From: Gigaspora rosea
Lineage: Eukaryota > Glomeromycota > Glomeromycetes > Diversisporales > Gigasporaceae
NCBI GenBank assembly: GCA_003550325.1
Contig: QKWP01000369.1
Coordinates: forward strand, 66,874 to 130,873
Length of the DNA stretch: 64,000 nt
Direction of reading: 5' to 3'
Position numbers and translations under genes: made by a program. The stretch's first letter is position 1. The number at the start of each line of letters is the position of its first letter. The notes beneath the pieces were generated by a model, which made no database searches, was not told the origin of the DNA, and was given only the letters and a program-made list of their open reading frames with translations. Shown here piece by piece: positions 45,855 to 57,842 of the stretch.

Positions 45855-48800
45855 AAAGTAGCACAGAAGAAGGTGATGTGGAGAAAGGGGGGCAGTTTGA
45901 AGTTTTGAGTGTTGGGACACATAATATTAATGGAATCAAGACAAATAGGGGAAAAATGAACTTTGTAATAGAACATATGGAGGAAACAAAGATAGATATA
46001 CTAGGTTTGGTAGAAACAAATATATTAGAAAAGGAAGGAAAGATGATGCTTAGAAAGGTTCAAGGTTATCATGGGTTTTGGTCATCTGCAGACGAGGACA
46101 AAGTGAAAGAGTCTGGAGTAGGTATAATTATAAATAGCAAGTGGGAAAACCATGTCGCAAAGGTGGAAAAGATCAGTCTGTATATCGTGTCAGTTACAAT
46201 ATTTTTTAAGCGAGTTAGTATTGAAGTCATAACGATATATCAAGCACCGAACGATCACGAATTGGAAGAAAAGATCGTTAAGTACTTAAAAGGAAAGCTC
46301 TCCGAAAACAAAGGAAAGCATACGAACCACCAAATAATTATTGGAGATTTTAATCAAACAGCGGAGAATGTGCTTGACAAAAAAGGAAAAGGAAAAGAGA
46401 TGCCACTTGGAAAAGAAACAAGCAAGCATCTCGAATTGACTATATATGGACAAGTAGTTCATGTAGTGATCAAGTTATGGATAGCAAAATAAAAGACATG
46501 ACTTGTGTAACAGAAAGTGACCACAATCTAGTCTTGGCAAGGCTAGCAACTGACTTAGAGGAAAAAAGAAGACTAGAACAACAGCTACAAAAGTGAAAAA
46601 AAGAAAAAAGGTTGCAGCTGGACCTAGAAATAGTAGAGGAAGAAAATTGGGAAAAATTCTGAGCCGGGTTAGACAAAGACCTACGGGAACAAGACGTAAA
46701 CAAGAACATAGTTAGAGAAAACCCAGACAAATTATGGGAGGTAATCGAAAAATCGCTAGTTCAGGCAGTAAAGAAATACTTGCCAAGGAAAAAAAAGCGA
46801 CCCTCAGTTGAGTCATGCAGCCTAGAAACTAGGAGAAAGAAGAGAAAGATATTAGAAAAGACATTAAAATACTGGGCAAAATACAACGAAAGTTAAGAAA
46901 ACAAGAAAAAGGAAAAACGAAAAGACTAACAACCGAACAAAAGCAGATGTGCATAGAAATAATAGAAAGAAGAGAGCTTGGCAAGCACGAGCACATACAG
47001 GTTGAGGGCCTCCTGAGGAAAGAAAGGATTGTAGGGGTTTGAAAAACACTAATTGCGCACTTGAACCTCTTACTGAAACAAAAAGAAGAAAAAAGAATAA
47101 AAGGTTTTATCGAAACTCATCATGACATGATCGTTAAAGACCAAAAGAAGATGTTGACGAGCTTGCTAGACAAACCTTATAGAAAGATCAAGCTTAACAA
47201 GGTTATAGTTCGGGATAAGGACGATGAACCGCGCTAATAAACAACCCAGAAGAAGTGTTGGAGGCAGTACATGCGCACTTCAGTGGCCAGTATACAGAAA
47301 GAAGACACAAAGCGGATGATATGCTAGAAAGCTGGAAGTCAGTTTACAAGGCACGTGAAAATGTCAAGGCTGAATGGTATAATGAAATAGAAAAAAGTGT
47401 CACAATAGAAGAGTGGGATGAAGCCGTAAGAAACACAAAAAATAATTCAGCTCCAGGGCAATCTGGGATCACATACCCTCTACTAAAACGAGTGGGAAAA
47501 AAAGCCAAAGAGCTTTTGGCAGAACTAGCATCAGTATGCTTAAAAAAGGGCTAATACCAAGAAAATGGAAGCTGGAGTTGCTATATCTGATTCCAAAACA
47601 TGAAGACTGGAATTACAATCTAAATAACGTAAGGCCAATAGCTCTTATTGAGGTCGTAAGAAAATGTACAGTAAGAATTCTAACAATCAGACTGTGCAAA
47701 ATATTAAAAGAAAGAGACATTTTGCGTGGCTACAACTTTGCTGGATTGCCAGGAGGTGGCACAGCTACGCCAATTCATATAATTAACAATATAGTTGAAG
47801 ATGCGAAAGAACAGGGAAGAGAGTTATGGATGGCTTTCCAGGACATGAAGAAGGCATTCGACTCTGTCAGTTTAAAAATGTTAAGACTAGCTATATATAG
47901 AATTAAAATCCCAGAGTGCATAGTTTCCTTCATAATAGAGCTATTTGATAAACGGGAAATAGAAGTAATTACAGGAGTAGAGAATACGGCGAAATTCCAA
48001 GCTATGGACGGTATAGACCAAGGGGTGGTGATTTCTCCCTTGGTTTGGCAAATATTTTACGACCCGCTCTTGACAGTAATACAAAATAGAGAAGACCTAG
48101 GGTATAAAATTCAAGTGAATTGGCCTACAGATTTTAGTGAGCTAAAACTTAACACAATAAAGTGGAGGCAGGCGACCTTGGCATATGCCGATGATACGGT
48201 GTGGGTGGCAAAGTCCAAGGATGAAATAATGGAGATTATTAAAATATCCAAAGAATTCTTCGAAATCAACGACATAAAAATAAATGGTAACAAGTCCGAA
48301 CTTATTGTCATCAATTCAAGCATCAAAAAGGCCAATCCACAAGAAAAGGACGAGATACAAATGGGAGGTGCCACTGTCCAAGCAAAAGAAAAAGAAAAGG
48401 CTGTTCGGTACCTAGGAATCTGGCTATCAGAGCGTAAGGGAAAAGAATGCTGTTCCGAGATTGTCAAAAGAGAAGTCTAGCAAGTTATAAAGATGATTAG
48501 GAAAAAGAGAATGACACTCGGTCAATTAGTTTATATAAACAATAGGGTGCTGATACCAAGGTTAGAATACCGCCTGCAATGCCGCTTACTGTCCGAAAAT
48601 ATGTGCACAAGATTACATTGCCCGATGTTAATGATGATCAAAAACAAGGCGAACCTAGCAAAGACCCTAGCAATGGCAGTTGTAACACACAAAAATTTAA
48701 TAGGTGCTAAAACCCTATGGCAGAACCAGATTGCGCACCACTTTACGGAGCTAGCAATAAGGCTCAACGATGATGGTGCAGTGGGACACACCACTTGGAT

Positions 48801-51233
48801 CAGAGTAATGCAAAGTCAACTACATTGTAAATGCACAAAAAACATATTAGAAGTAAACAGTGCAAGACTGGAAAATCACTGTATTAAGAACAATCTGTCA
48901 TACAATATAGTCAAGTTGGCTAAAAGATTCGGAATAGAAATTAGAAACATCACAAAGGCAAACGTGCTAAATTTTGCCACAAGCGATCTAGAGCTGGCAG
49001 GATTGCTGGATAAACGTAGCCTAACGAGTTTCTGTAATGAGAAGAAGCTGCACCTATATACGGTAGGGCAGCTGTTAAATCCAAGCAAAACCAAGATGCC
49101 CACCTGGCAGCAAGTCAAGAAAATAAGAGGACAAAAGTGTAGTAGAAAAAAGGTAATCGGTTTGTGAAACTAGAGCAGGAGTTGCTAGTAGAAAGTACAG
49201 AAACTAGGAGAATCAAGGAAAGGTTTAAAGCGACAGAAACAAATAACATGGTGTGTAAGACCAATCTAGGAGAAATCTTGAGTGACAAAAGAAGAAAAGA
49301 GTGGATCGTTTTTGGCATGAAAAATCAACAGAAAGAATATAAAATTGCGAGAATCCTCAAAAAGAAGACAAACCAAAAACTTTTTCTCCAGCATTGGGTA
49401 AGCGAAGAAGGCTCTGGGGAAAAGTCACACTCAATTAGAAAGTGCCAAGGCTGCGAACTTGCAGAGGATGGGGAAAAGGGAGAGTGCAACTTTTTTAAAG
49501 TAATTAGGAGCAACAAAAGAGTGATTGACAAAAGACTCATACAGAGAAATAAAGAAGGTGAAGAAGAACGATACGAACTAGAGTGTGACTGGGAGCATTT
49601 AGTTCCATTCGCAACAATAAGCATAGAGAAAAACGAAGAAGTAGAAGAACAACCACCTCCAATAGTGATAGTGAAGCCAGCTGAAGAAGAGTTTATAGAA
49701 GGCCAAATTGAGGGGACAGAAGCACAGAAAAGGCTAAAAGAAATAGAGTTTAAGATCAGAGATGGAAGCCGATTTGAGGTATACTCGGATGGATCACTGA
49801 ATTGCGAAGGTGTAGGAATAGGAAAAACAGAGTTAGGAATTGGCTGGGTTATTAGTAGAATAGATAGTAGAGTAGAAAATATAGAATTTAGTAGTAAGTT
49901 TAGTGACTGGCCTGCTTCAACGAGAGCAGAATTAGGTGCGATTTGGACAGCCCTATTAGTTATGCCACAGGAGGCAGAAGTACACATTTACACCAATAAC
50001 GCAGGTGCAATTAGCGCTATTAAGAAAGGGAAAAAAATCATAAGAACGCGGGAGGATCTGAAGCTCAAGAACAGGAGCGTTTTGCAAGCAATCATAAAGT
50101 GTTGGAACAAGAAAAAACTAAAGCTACATATGCACAAGGTAAAAAGTCATAGTGGTAATGAGCTAAACGAGGCAGCAGACAGGCTGGCCAAGGAAGGTGC
50201 AAAGGGCCAGCATGCCTTCAAAGGAAAGCCAGATCACACAAAGACATTATCTGCCTACCCTTACTGAGAAAACAACATTATCGATCAACCCTTGAGAAAC
50301 TTCGTCAACACTATGATGATTGCACATTACGATGCAGAATGGGCAGCGCTTAGCTCCATAGGGGAGTTAATAGAAAAGGATACAGGCGATGATAGTAGCA
50401 GGAGTAGGTGGAGAGCATTATGGGATAATATATGCAGAAATAAAGGGTCAAGATGCACAAGCAAAAAGAGAAGTAGAGCCTGGGGTTTCCAGATCAAATG
50501 TGTTGTTCAACAGCTTCCTACAAAGGACACCCTCTACAAAAGAAAACCCAAGATATACGAAATCAGTACATGCATCAGCTGCCTAAAAAAAGAAGAGATA
50601 CAAGACCATATAGCATCCTGCGAAGTATACAAAATTTTGTGGATAAGAACAAGATGAAAAGTCTGTAGTATGGTAATGTCAAAGTTAAAAAAAAAGGAAG
50701 ACCTTAAAACAGTGGACGAAACAACATGGGAAGAAGTCCTGTTTGGAAGCACCAATGAAGAAAAAGAAACGAGGCAAGCCGCATTAATTAGAGGGTATAT
50801 CCCAAAAGAAGTTGATGAGAGAATCAAACAATTTATTTGTGAAAAGTCAAAAAAAAAACAAATTCTCTGCCTGCTAGTACACTGCTTCTGGAAAGTATTT
50901 TATAAACGAATTTGGTGCTTTAGATGCGAAGTTTTCAACGAATAGGAAAAGGCAAACGGAATCTTGCTAAGACAAAAGAAGGGAAAGCAAGACGAGAAAA
51001 GTAGGAAACCAGAAAAAAGGAAAAGCAGGGAAATACGTATAGAAGAAGATAAAGAGAATGGTCAGTTAGGTAAAGGAGTGAAGGATGAGAAAGAAAAAGA
51101 GAAGGAAAAGAAAAGAAAGATCTTAGGTGTTGCACAAGAAACAATAAGAAACTATATTTCTGGCTTCAGTAAACCGGCTTGGTCGTTTCTCGTCAAACCG
51201 GTATACAAGAAGGATAAAAATATTAATAGCTAA
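45842..51233 (+). pseudogene. LINE ORF2: endonuclease, reverse transcriptase, RNase H
   Basis: Overlaps the end of ORF1 by 13 nt. APE-type endonuclease: VGTHNINGIK, LVETN, IYQAPN, IIGDFNQ, and after a frameshift near 46440 the terminal ESDHNLVLARL. RT: NSAPGQSGITY, RPIALIEVVRK, FQDMKKAFDSV, then the catalytic LAYADDTVWVAK (about 48177). RNase H: EVYSDGSLNCEG, STRAELGAIWTALL, IYTNNAGAI (Asn where Asp is usual), LNEAADRLAKEG. A Cys/His motif follows (CISCLKKEEIQDHIASC, 50570-50620), then a Lys/Glu-rich tail. In-frame stops at 46594, 46660, 48478, 50265, 50655 and 50943 are all TGA or TAG in contexts where Trp would fit. 46860-47250 is badly shifted. Confidence 0.9.
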
Positions 51234-51529
51234 TCAGTTCTGACAAGGCTAACAGCCTCCGCCTGTGGACTTTTAAATAACTCTCAGTGAGTTGAGGGCT
51301 TTAAAAAGAGGGAAACGGCTGTCATGGCAGGTCACACCTGGGCTTCGTTGAAGTCGAGTGAGTCTTTATTAGATATAGAAAAGTTTAAAGTATATAGTAA
51401 TATAGAAGTAAACTTAGTGCATGTATATGTGATTCTTATTAATAAAGGCAGGGCTGCTAGTTAAAAAAAAAAAAAGAAGTACCCAGGTACATGTCCAAAT
51501 TTTATGGTAATTAATTTCACTAGTTGAAA

Positions 51530-52335
51530 CTGGTGAAACTGGTAAAATTTAAAAAGTGATTTATGTGAAACTGGTTAAACTGGTAATACTAGTAAAACTA
51601 GTGAAACTGGTGATACTAGTGATACTGATGAAACTGGTAATACTAGTAATACTGGTGATACTAGTAAAACTGGTAATACTGGTGATATAATATAGTAAAA
51701 TCGGTGATATTGATAAAATTAGTGATACTAGTGATACTGGTAAAACTGGTAATACACAGTGGTTTTCAATATAATGTAGTACCTTGGGCACATAGTAAGA
51801 AATTTTTTAAAATCTACTTTGTAGTAAGTTCTATTAGTAAATTTATTATATCAAGTAGTATTTATTATGATGTGGATTTGAACCTTGATCCAGATTTTAC
51901 GTAGTCTCTGTTATATATTTAAAGTCCATTATATCAAGAACTACTGTGTACTAGTAATATTCAAAATTTTTCAAAAATTAACTTTGGTTTAAATTAAATA
52001 ATTTTTTAATTAAAATATATGATTTTAAAATTTATTAGTAATAAAACTGCTTGAAATTATACTATCTAAATTTATTATCAGTATTATTAGTATTAACAGG
52101 ATTGCTAATTTTACTAGTATCACTATTTTCACTAGTATTATCAGTATCACTAGCACTAGTATTGCTGATATTACTAGTATTACTATTATCACTGGTTTTA
52201 CTATTTTACTAGTTTCACTAATTTTACTAGTATTACCAGTTTCACTAGCATCACCAGTTTTATTTGTTTCACCAGTTTCATCAGTATCAACAGTTTTTAC
52301 CAGTATCACTAGTATTAACAGTTTTACCAGTTTAG
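51530..52335. repeat. Inverted pair of GGTGATACTAGTGAAACT arrays
   Basis: 51530-51755 repeats ACTGGTGAAACTGGTAATAC-like 9-mers on the plus strand. 52075-52335 repeats the complement (ACTAGTATTACCAGTTTCAC). Together they form a large imperfect hairpin with an AT-rich loop. The open frames of 76 and 94 codons on the minus strand (Thr/Ser/Ile repeats) are by-products. Confidence 0.75.
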
Positions 52336-52735
52336 TGATTTAAGCTGCATAATTTTGGTTGGCTAGTGAAGCAGCTGACCAAATATAACTATCTTACTTA
52401 AATTAGCCAATAAAATTGCAAATAAATTATTAAAAAATAAAATAAAATTATAAAAATTATACAGTACAGAACAACAAAAACCATCCAATTTTTACATATA
52501 AAATATAAAAATTGTTATCCGGCAGCTTACTATAATAGTGCTTGCCAAATAACTCAAGTTATTTGGTAGTAATTATATCATTTGCCAAATAACTTCGTTA
52601 TTTGGCAGCTTATGTAATCACTACCAAAAACTCATGTCATTAGCAAGCACAATCATCGTAAACCACCAGATAATACTATTATTGTATGCTACGCCCAATA
52701 ACTTGTTTATCTGGCAGCGAATTTAATATATGGGC
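52336..52735. repeat. Cluster of GCCAAATAAC hairpins
   Basis: TGCCAAATAACTTCGTTATT then TGGCAGC at about 52580 is a perfect hairpin; diverged partners lie at 52511, 52543 and 52690 (CCCAATAACTTGTTTATC). A related hairpin is at 53030-53060. Confidence 0.6.
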
Positions 52736-52736
52736 T

Positions 52737-52976
52737 GCCGTCAATAGAAATCAAGCAAATTTTTTTAGTAACTTTTTTTAAAAGTTTAAATCAAAATAAT
52801 TTAACAAAATCTTGATCAAATTTGATAAATTTTTTTTTTAAATTAATTCTATAAGTTTATAAAATTAATTTTATCAAATATGATTAAATTTTTTGTTATG
52901 TTATTTTTGTTTAAAGTTTCAAAAAAATTTTATTATAAAAAATTTGCTTAATTTCTATTGACTCACACCCATATGT
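52737..52976. repeat. Foldback MITE (GACAAATTT family, long copy)
   Basis: Ends GTCAATAGAAATCAAGCAAA and inverted GTCAATAGAAATTAAGCAAA, arms of about 110 bp, AT-rich centre near 52856. Confidence 0.7.
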
Positions 52977-53239
52977 CATTTCTGGGTCCCTTTGGGACCC
53001 AGAAGCTGACATATTAAATTCATATCCAGATAATGAGCCGTTATTGGCTGCTTCGCATCCAATAACTATATATTATAACTTAATAACAAATAATTTGAAT
53101 GAAAATCTGGCCTTACAGATTTGTTATTATTTGTCCAGATTTTTTATTTAGGGAAAACTTTTTCCATACACCCGCATGGCTGTGCACCCCTATATGCATG
53201 CATATAAATAAGATCATCTAGATAAGTTTTTTTTGTTTT

Positions 53240-54003
53240 TTTTTTGTTTATTTTTTATTTTACCGTATTTTGGTACTAATTTTTTTTTCTTTTATAGCTG
53301 CAATCGTTTGTCATGTCGTCTTGGTGTCATTGCAAGTGTCGTTGTAGGTGTCGTTGTAGGTATCGCGTTAGATTTTCTTCTCGGTTATGTTTCTTTGGAA
53401 AGTGATCTTGCGCCACGTTTTTTTATACATTTCTATAGCACTGTAGAGGACATTCTTGGTGGGTGGTTTTGTACATTTACGTTTCTCCAGTGAGTGGTCT
53501 TGCACTTTTTCTGGAGTTGTATTGCACGCGTAATCTTGGTAAGTTCTCCGGTTCGTTTATTGGGTCAAGTAAGTTTTTCGTTTGACCTTTTTTTTTTTAA
53601 TGCTTTTCTTTCTTCTGATTTGCCGTTAGAGCCACCATCGTTACATAAGCTGCTGTTTTCGGGTAAGTTTTTCGTCTTGTGCTATTTTTTTTCATATATT
53701 TACTAATGCTTCTCTCTCTTCCAGGTGTGATTTTGCTGTTGGAGCTGTCGTTACTGGAGTTATCGGAGCCGCTGTTTTCGGATAAGAAAGTCGTTGAAAC
53801 CATCATTTTAAAATTGCCGTTTTCGGTAAATTTTGCATTTTTGGGCCTTGCTAGTTTTTTTTGTTTTTCCTCCTTATTCATGTACTAACTCTTCTTTTTT
53901 TTAGGTGCGATTTCATTAGCATTACTAAAGCGCCGTTTTTGGGTATGTTTTCGCTTTGGGACCGTTAATTTGTTTGTTTTTTTTTTATAACTTATAACTA
54001 ATA
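53240..54003 (+). repeat. Intron-like tandem array E, left half
   Basis: Exon-like words TTGCTGTTGGAGCTGTCGTT, ACTGGAGTTATCGGAGCCG and GTGCGATTTC alternate with intron-like parts: 53663-53724 (GTAAGTTTTTCG ... TACTAATGCTTCTCTCTCTT then CCAG) and 53825-53904 (GTAAATTTTG ... TACTAACTCTTCTTTTTTTT then AG). The right half is 62310-62600. Open frames here are by-products. Confidence 0.65.
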
Positions 54004-54479
54004 CAGTCGTCTCCCTCTATAGTCACACCTTCAGGATACAAAAAATGGTGATTATATAGAGGTGTAACTAGTATAGAGGTTACCTCTATCTAGTCACATT
54101 TATATAAATATAGATATAAGGTGACTATATAGAGGTATCGGTAAAAATACGGATTCGAAATCCGCCCAATTTGGAATCCGTCCATTCTGATTCAAAATCA
54201 GGGTGGCCGAATTTGGAATCCGTAAACGGGTTACCCCGATTGGGGATTACGATGATCAGTACCCGTGTTCATAGAACATCCAGTAAAAATCGTATTATAT
54301 GTTGATCTATCAAATCGGGGATTAAAATTTATTATTGGGTCGGGAATTAAAAGTCATTTGTTTCAGTTATTAAATATCCGATGCATAAAATGATGTAATT
54401 GTTTAAAAAGTTAAATAGGTTAAAAAGCGAAATTCAAAACAAACCAATTTTAAGAATACTTAACTGATTAGCTTTTATC

Positions 54480-56839
54480 ATGGATGTAGATAGTGATTTT
54501 TCTTTTCTTTCCCGCATGGCTTTTAATCAACTTTTATCTGAATTTATAGCAAATCGCAAACCTGAACAACGAAGAAAGGCAATCATTACGCAAGAGGATT
54601 ATGATCTAATTATTAAAATTTTAAAGAACCCTGAAGATTCGTCTATTGGAACTGCAAACGATCGCTTTTGGGCAAAAAATAATTTTCGCTTATGTGATCT
54701 TGGAACACTACAAAACCCTATTCTTCAGATTGTGAAAAAAAAACATCAAAGGGATCAGATCGTGTAATCTGCCCATTTCAAAATCTTTATCATGTTCTTG
54801 GAAAAATTCATGGAAGTACACACCAGCATTTTGGTTTTAAAAAAATGTATGATTCTATAAGTAATCAATATGCCTATGTCCCTAAATCATTTGTAGAGCT
54901 ATATGTCTCTCGATCTACACAATGTTGTACACGAAGGTAAATTATTAAGTTAATCACTTTTGAAGATATAATATTGTGACATAAATTTATTACTTATCAT
55001 TAAAATTTATAATAATTCAAGAAATTTTCCCGCACCTGTTATCGGAAAAACTATTATTTCAAAGGACTTCTTACACCGCGTGCAAGTTGATCTTGTTTCT
55101 TTTGAAAGATATCCAGATAAGGAATATCGGTACATTGCACACCTTCATGATCATTTCACAAGGTTTTCCTGGACCTGCCCATTACGTACTAAAGAGGCAT
55201 CAGAAGTTGCTGCATTTTTATTTTCAATTTTTACTGTTTTTGGGCCTCCTTATATTTTGCAAAGCGACAATGGTAGAGAGTTTACAGCAAAAGTAATTTT
55301 TGAACTTCTTAGTTTATGGAAGGAGTTCCATATAATTAATGGGCGTCCCCGCCATCCACAATCACAAGGGTCCGTTGAAAATTCTAATAAGACTCTAAAA
55401 CTGCACTCTCATCATGGATGGAAGGTAATGAACGGAGAGACTGGAGCATTGGTCTTCCTATAGTTACATATGCTATGAATATCCGTTGTTCTAGGCCTAC
55501 TAGTCATACACCATATGAACTAGTTTTTGGACAACATCCGTTGCGTCGTTTTAATATGATTGAAGAATTAAAACAACATAATATTACTATGGAGGAGGAC
55601 TTGTCCCAAAATATGGTTGGAAGTGAGGAAGATTTGGAGGAAACAGATAATGATGATGGCTTGTATAATGATAATAGCGATTTTAATCATATGGATAATG
55701 ATGAACAGAGGTCGATTTCTAATAGCTCTATACATTTGGAAAGGAATAATTCGAATATGGGAGAATTGGGTTAGTTTTTAATTTTATTAAGTCATTTATT
55801 TGTTTTAGTTATTTGCTCATTTATAAATTTAATTCTATCTGTATAATTAATATACTTTTTTATTTAAGAAAATGAATTCTATAGTTTTGAAATTGAAGAA
55901 CGGAATCTTTATAAAAGTGCCGATGATTATACGATTTTAATGCAACAACCTATCCGTAATAACCAGCTAACACAACAGAATATTAATAAAAATGCTGATA
56001 ATCATACGATTTTAATTCAACAAACTATTCGTAATGATCAACAAGTGCAGCAACATACTCAAGACGATAATAGTATTGCAGATAATTGGGAACAACACAT
56101 AGAAGACAAGGTTGTAATAATATAGTTATATGATTCTAATTAGTGATAGGACTATTTCATTATGATTAACTAAAAGCTCGAATGTCCTATCACTAATTTT
56201 ACTGTATTTAATAATTTTAAAGTTCATTAACTATAGCTTAACGATCTTATATATAATTAGGAAAATCAAGAACCAACTAATTCGGATTTTGTTCCTTACA
56301 AAAAACGTCGGTTTTCTGCTTTTCAAGAAGCATCAAATAGTTCAACTCATCATGATATTTACCGTCAAGTTGCAAACAGGAATCTTGAGAATTATCGTTC
56401 CAAGATGGAACGCCAAATGCATACAAAGTACAACATTCAAGTACGTAATTATGAAGTTGGCGATTTGGTAAAAATACAAATTGCAAAGATCGACTGTGGA
56501 CCTGGTGATCGCTGTGCACTTCCTTGTAAAGTGTTTTTAGTACTACCCAATAATATGTATCGTCTTGTATGCCGATTTGGTATCCTTGAAAGAACATTTA
56601 CTGCTGGTGAAGTTTTGCCACTTGGGCCAAGAGAATTTTCTGAACTGGACAATCCTCCGACCAATAAAACTGTCACTATTATTGAGGCAGCAAGATTACA
56701 ATCTAATGCCTTTGCTAGTAATAAAGGTTGCAACTGCAGAGACAATTGCCTTACGGCAAAATGCTTTTGTAAAAAAGCAAACATTTTATGTGCGAGTGGA
56801 TGTCATTCAAAGAATTCCAAATATAAAAATAGAGCTTGA
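54480..56839 (+). pseudogene. Ginger-like integrase/transposase gene, four exons, two frameshifts
   Basis: Starts MDVDSDFSFLSRMAFNQLLS. Introns with GT-AG borders: 54937-55021, 55770-55868 and 56111-56260; frames join correctly across each. An integrase zinc-binding-like region (HVLGKIHGSTHQHFGFKKMY) precedes the core: RVQVDLVSF (D, 55089), LQSDNGREF (D, 55266), SQGSVENSN (E, 55377). Then TPYELVFGQHPLRR, an Asn/Gln/Asp-rich linker with an internal repeat (DYTILMQQPIRNN, NHTILIQQTIRND), NYEVGDLVKIQIAK, and a C-terminal Cys-rich motif (CNCRDNCLTAKCFCKK then ANILCASGCHSK) like CXC-type zinc motifs of KRBA2-like proteins. One frameshift is at the A9 run at 54735 and one near 55395. Otherwise well preserved, hence recent. 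Confidence 0.85.
56135..56200. repeat. Tiny inverted repeat inside intron 3
   Basis: TTAGTGATAGGACTATTTC is mirrored by AATGTCCTATCACTAA. The same end word occurs at 63922 (CTAGTGATAGGACTATTG), so this is a very short MITE hosted by the intron. Confidence 0.6.
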
Positions 56840-57474
56840 AAGCTGTGTAGATTGTATTTAGAAAGAAAATGCTTTGGCATTACATATTCTTCAGCATATT
56901 TTGCATTCATGTTATGAAGAAAAATATAAAAAGAAATTAAATAAGACTGCTGGCTTTATGTGGTGCTTAAGAATAAATTCTGTGATATGTGAAAGTAGTT
57001 TTTTAGGATTTTACACAATTGAAAATTCAGGTTTTCATAAATTCATGTCTCATATTTAATTAAGTGATCTATTATTATTATTATTATTATTAATCTATTA
57101 GCTATTAGGTTGAAAGCGATGAATGTTAGGTTTGCGAAATATTGTTACTGGCCCATCTTTTTGATCCACTCTGAATAAAAATTTTTATATTGTTTTGACC
57201 CATGTATCAATAAGATGTTAAGTAATCATTAATGCAGTATAATGATAATACTTATTTTGCTTTATTAAATATAAGCCAAACTTCAATCTTTTATTTTTGT
57301 GATTATTTTTGTGTTAGGTTCAATAAAAGATTCAACTAAATTATTGACAGTTTTATATTAGTATTGCGAATTTAAATATTTTTATATATTCACTTGTGAA
57401 TTTACTCAAAATCGAAGCAATTACAACAGATGATATTAAATCATGTGGTACCATGCAGTTGAATTATTTTTAAT
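56840..57474. other. 3' flank of the Ginger-like gene
   Basis: Contains a (TTA)n microsatellite at about 57071-57093. AATAAA-like signals occur near 57172 and 57322. A 61-codon frame (56874-57059) has no support. Confidence 0.4.
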
Positions 57475-57703
57475 TGGGGTAACCCGTTTACGGATTCCAA
57501 ATTCGGCCACCCCGATTTTGAATCAGGATGGACGGATTCCAAATTGGGCAGATTTTGAATCCGGGTACAACAAATATATGTGTTGACAAAATATAGTAAA
57601 GCAAAAAAATATTTTTTATAAAATTTATTATTTAATTTTACTTTATTCACATTGTTTATCAAAGTACAGTATAAAAACACATACAGTATTATATCAACTT
57701 ATT

Positions 57704-57820
57704 ACTGTAAATTCTCAAAATAACGGGCATGGGTGTTATTTCGAATTTTGGTCCGAATTAAGCTTAATTCGGGCCAAAATGTGAAATAACGCCCATGCCC
57801 ATTATTTCGAGAATTTATAG
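57704..57820. mobile_element. TA-flanked palindromic MITE, 117 bp
   Basis: CTGTAAATTCTCAAAATAAC and inverted CTATAAATTCTCGAAATAAT, flanked by TA. Centre TTAAGCTTAATTCGGGCC. Related pieces at 39675-39765 and 58965-59010 share the GAAATAACGCC words. Confidence 0.8.
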
Positions 57821-57842
57821 TAGTTAGCAAGGTAGTTGGTCA

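Larger units (their letters stand above)
43761..51475 (+). mobile_element. Full-length LINE (APE, RT, RNase H), 7.7 kb, dead
   Basis: A poly(A) tail (51463-51475) and a 16-bp target duplication GAAGTACCCAGGTACA (43745-43760; 51476-51491) define the ends, so insertion was by target-primed reverse transcription and is probably complete at the 5' end. Order: about 120-bp leader, ORF1, ORF2 with endonuclease, RT, RNase H and a CCHC-like motif, then a 230-bp 3' UTR with AATAAAGGCAGG just before the tail. The RNase H domain places it in the I/Tad1-like part of the LINE tree (by architecture). Many stops and shifts. Its 3' end is shared with 23418-23777. Confidence 0.93.
43605..51535. repeat. MITE split by the LINE
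   Basis: The left part has ACTACCATAAAATTCGGACA (43611) and the right part, inverted, ACCATAAAATTTGGACATGT (ending 51513). With the 7.7-kb LINE removed, the host is a GGGTACCC-rich inverted-repeat element of roughly 200 bp. Confidence 0.6.
54148..57567 (+). mobile_element. Ginger-like (integrase-type) DNA transposon, 3.4 kb
   Basis: Terminal inverted repeats of about 93 bp: left GGATTCGAAATCCGCCCAAT through CGTAAACGGGTTACCCC, mirrored at 57475-57567. They enclose one gene with a gypsy-like integrase core. Long TIRs plus an rve-type DDE enzyme and no RT fit Ginger/TDD-type cut-and-paste elements. The target duplication is not clear. It inserted about 140 bp inside the left end of the pogo element. 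Confidence 0.85.

Noticed and set aside
48111-49987. Long open frames on the minus strand opposite LINE ORF2
   Set aside because: Shadows of the A-rich sense coding strand; Ser/Leu/Phe-rich and without motifs.
51561-52309. Ser/Thr/Ile repeat proteins
   Set aside because: Explained by the 9-base repeat arrays; no start context, no flanking domains.
53233-53888. Open frames of 70-94 codons, some with hydrophobic, membrane-like runs
   Set aside because: T-rich intron-like array units translate into hydrophobic stretches; frames do not persist between units.
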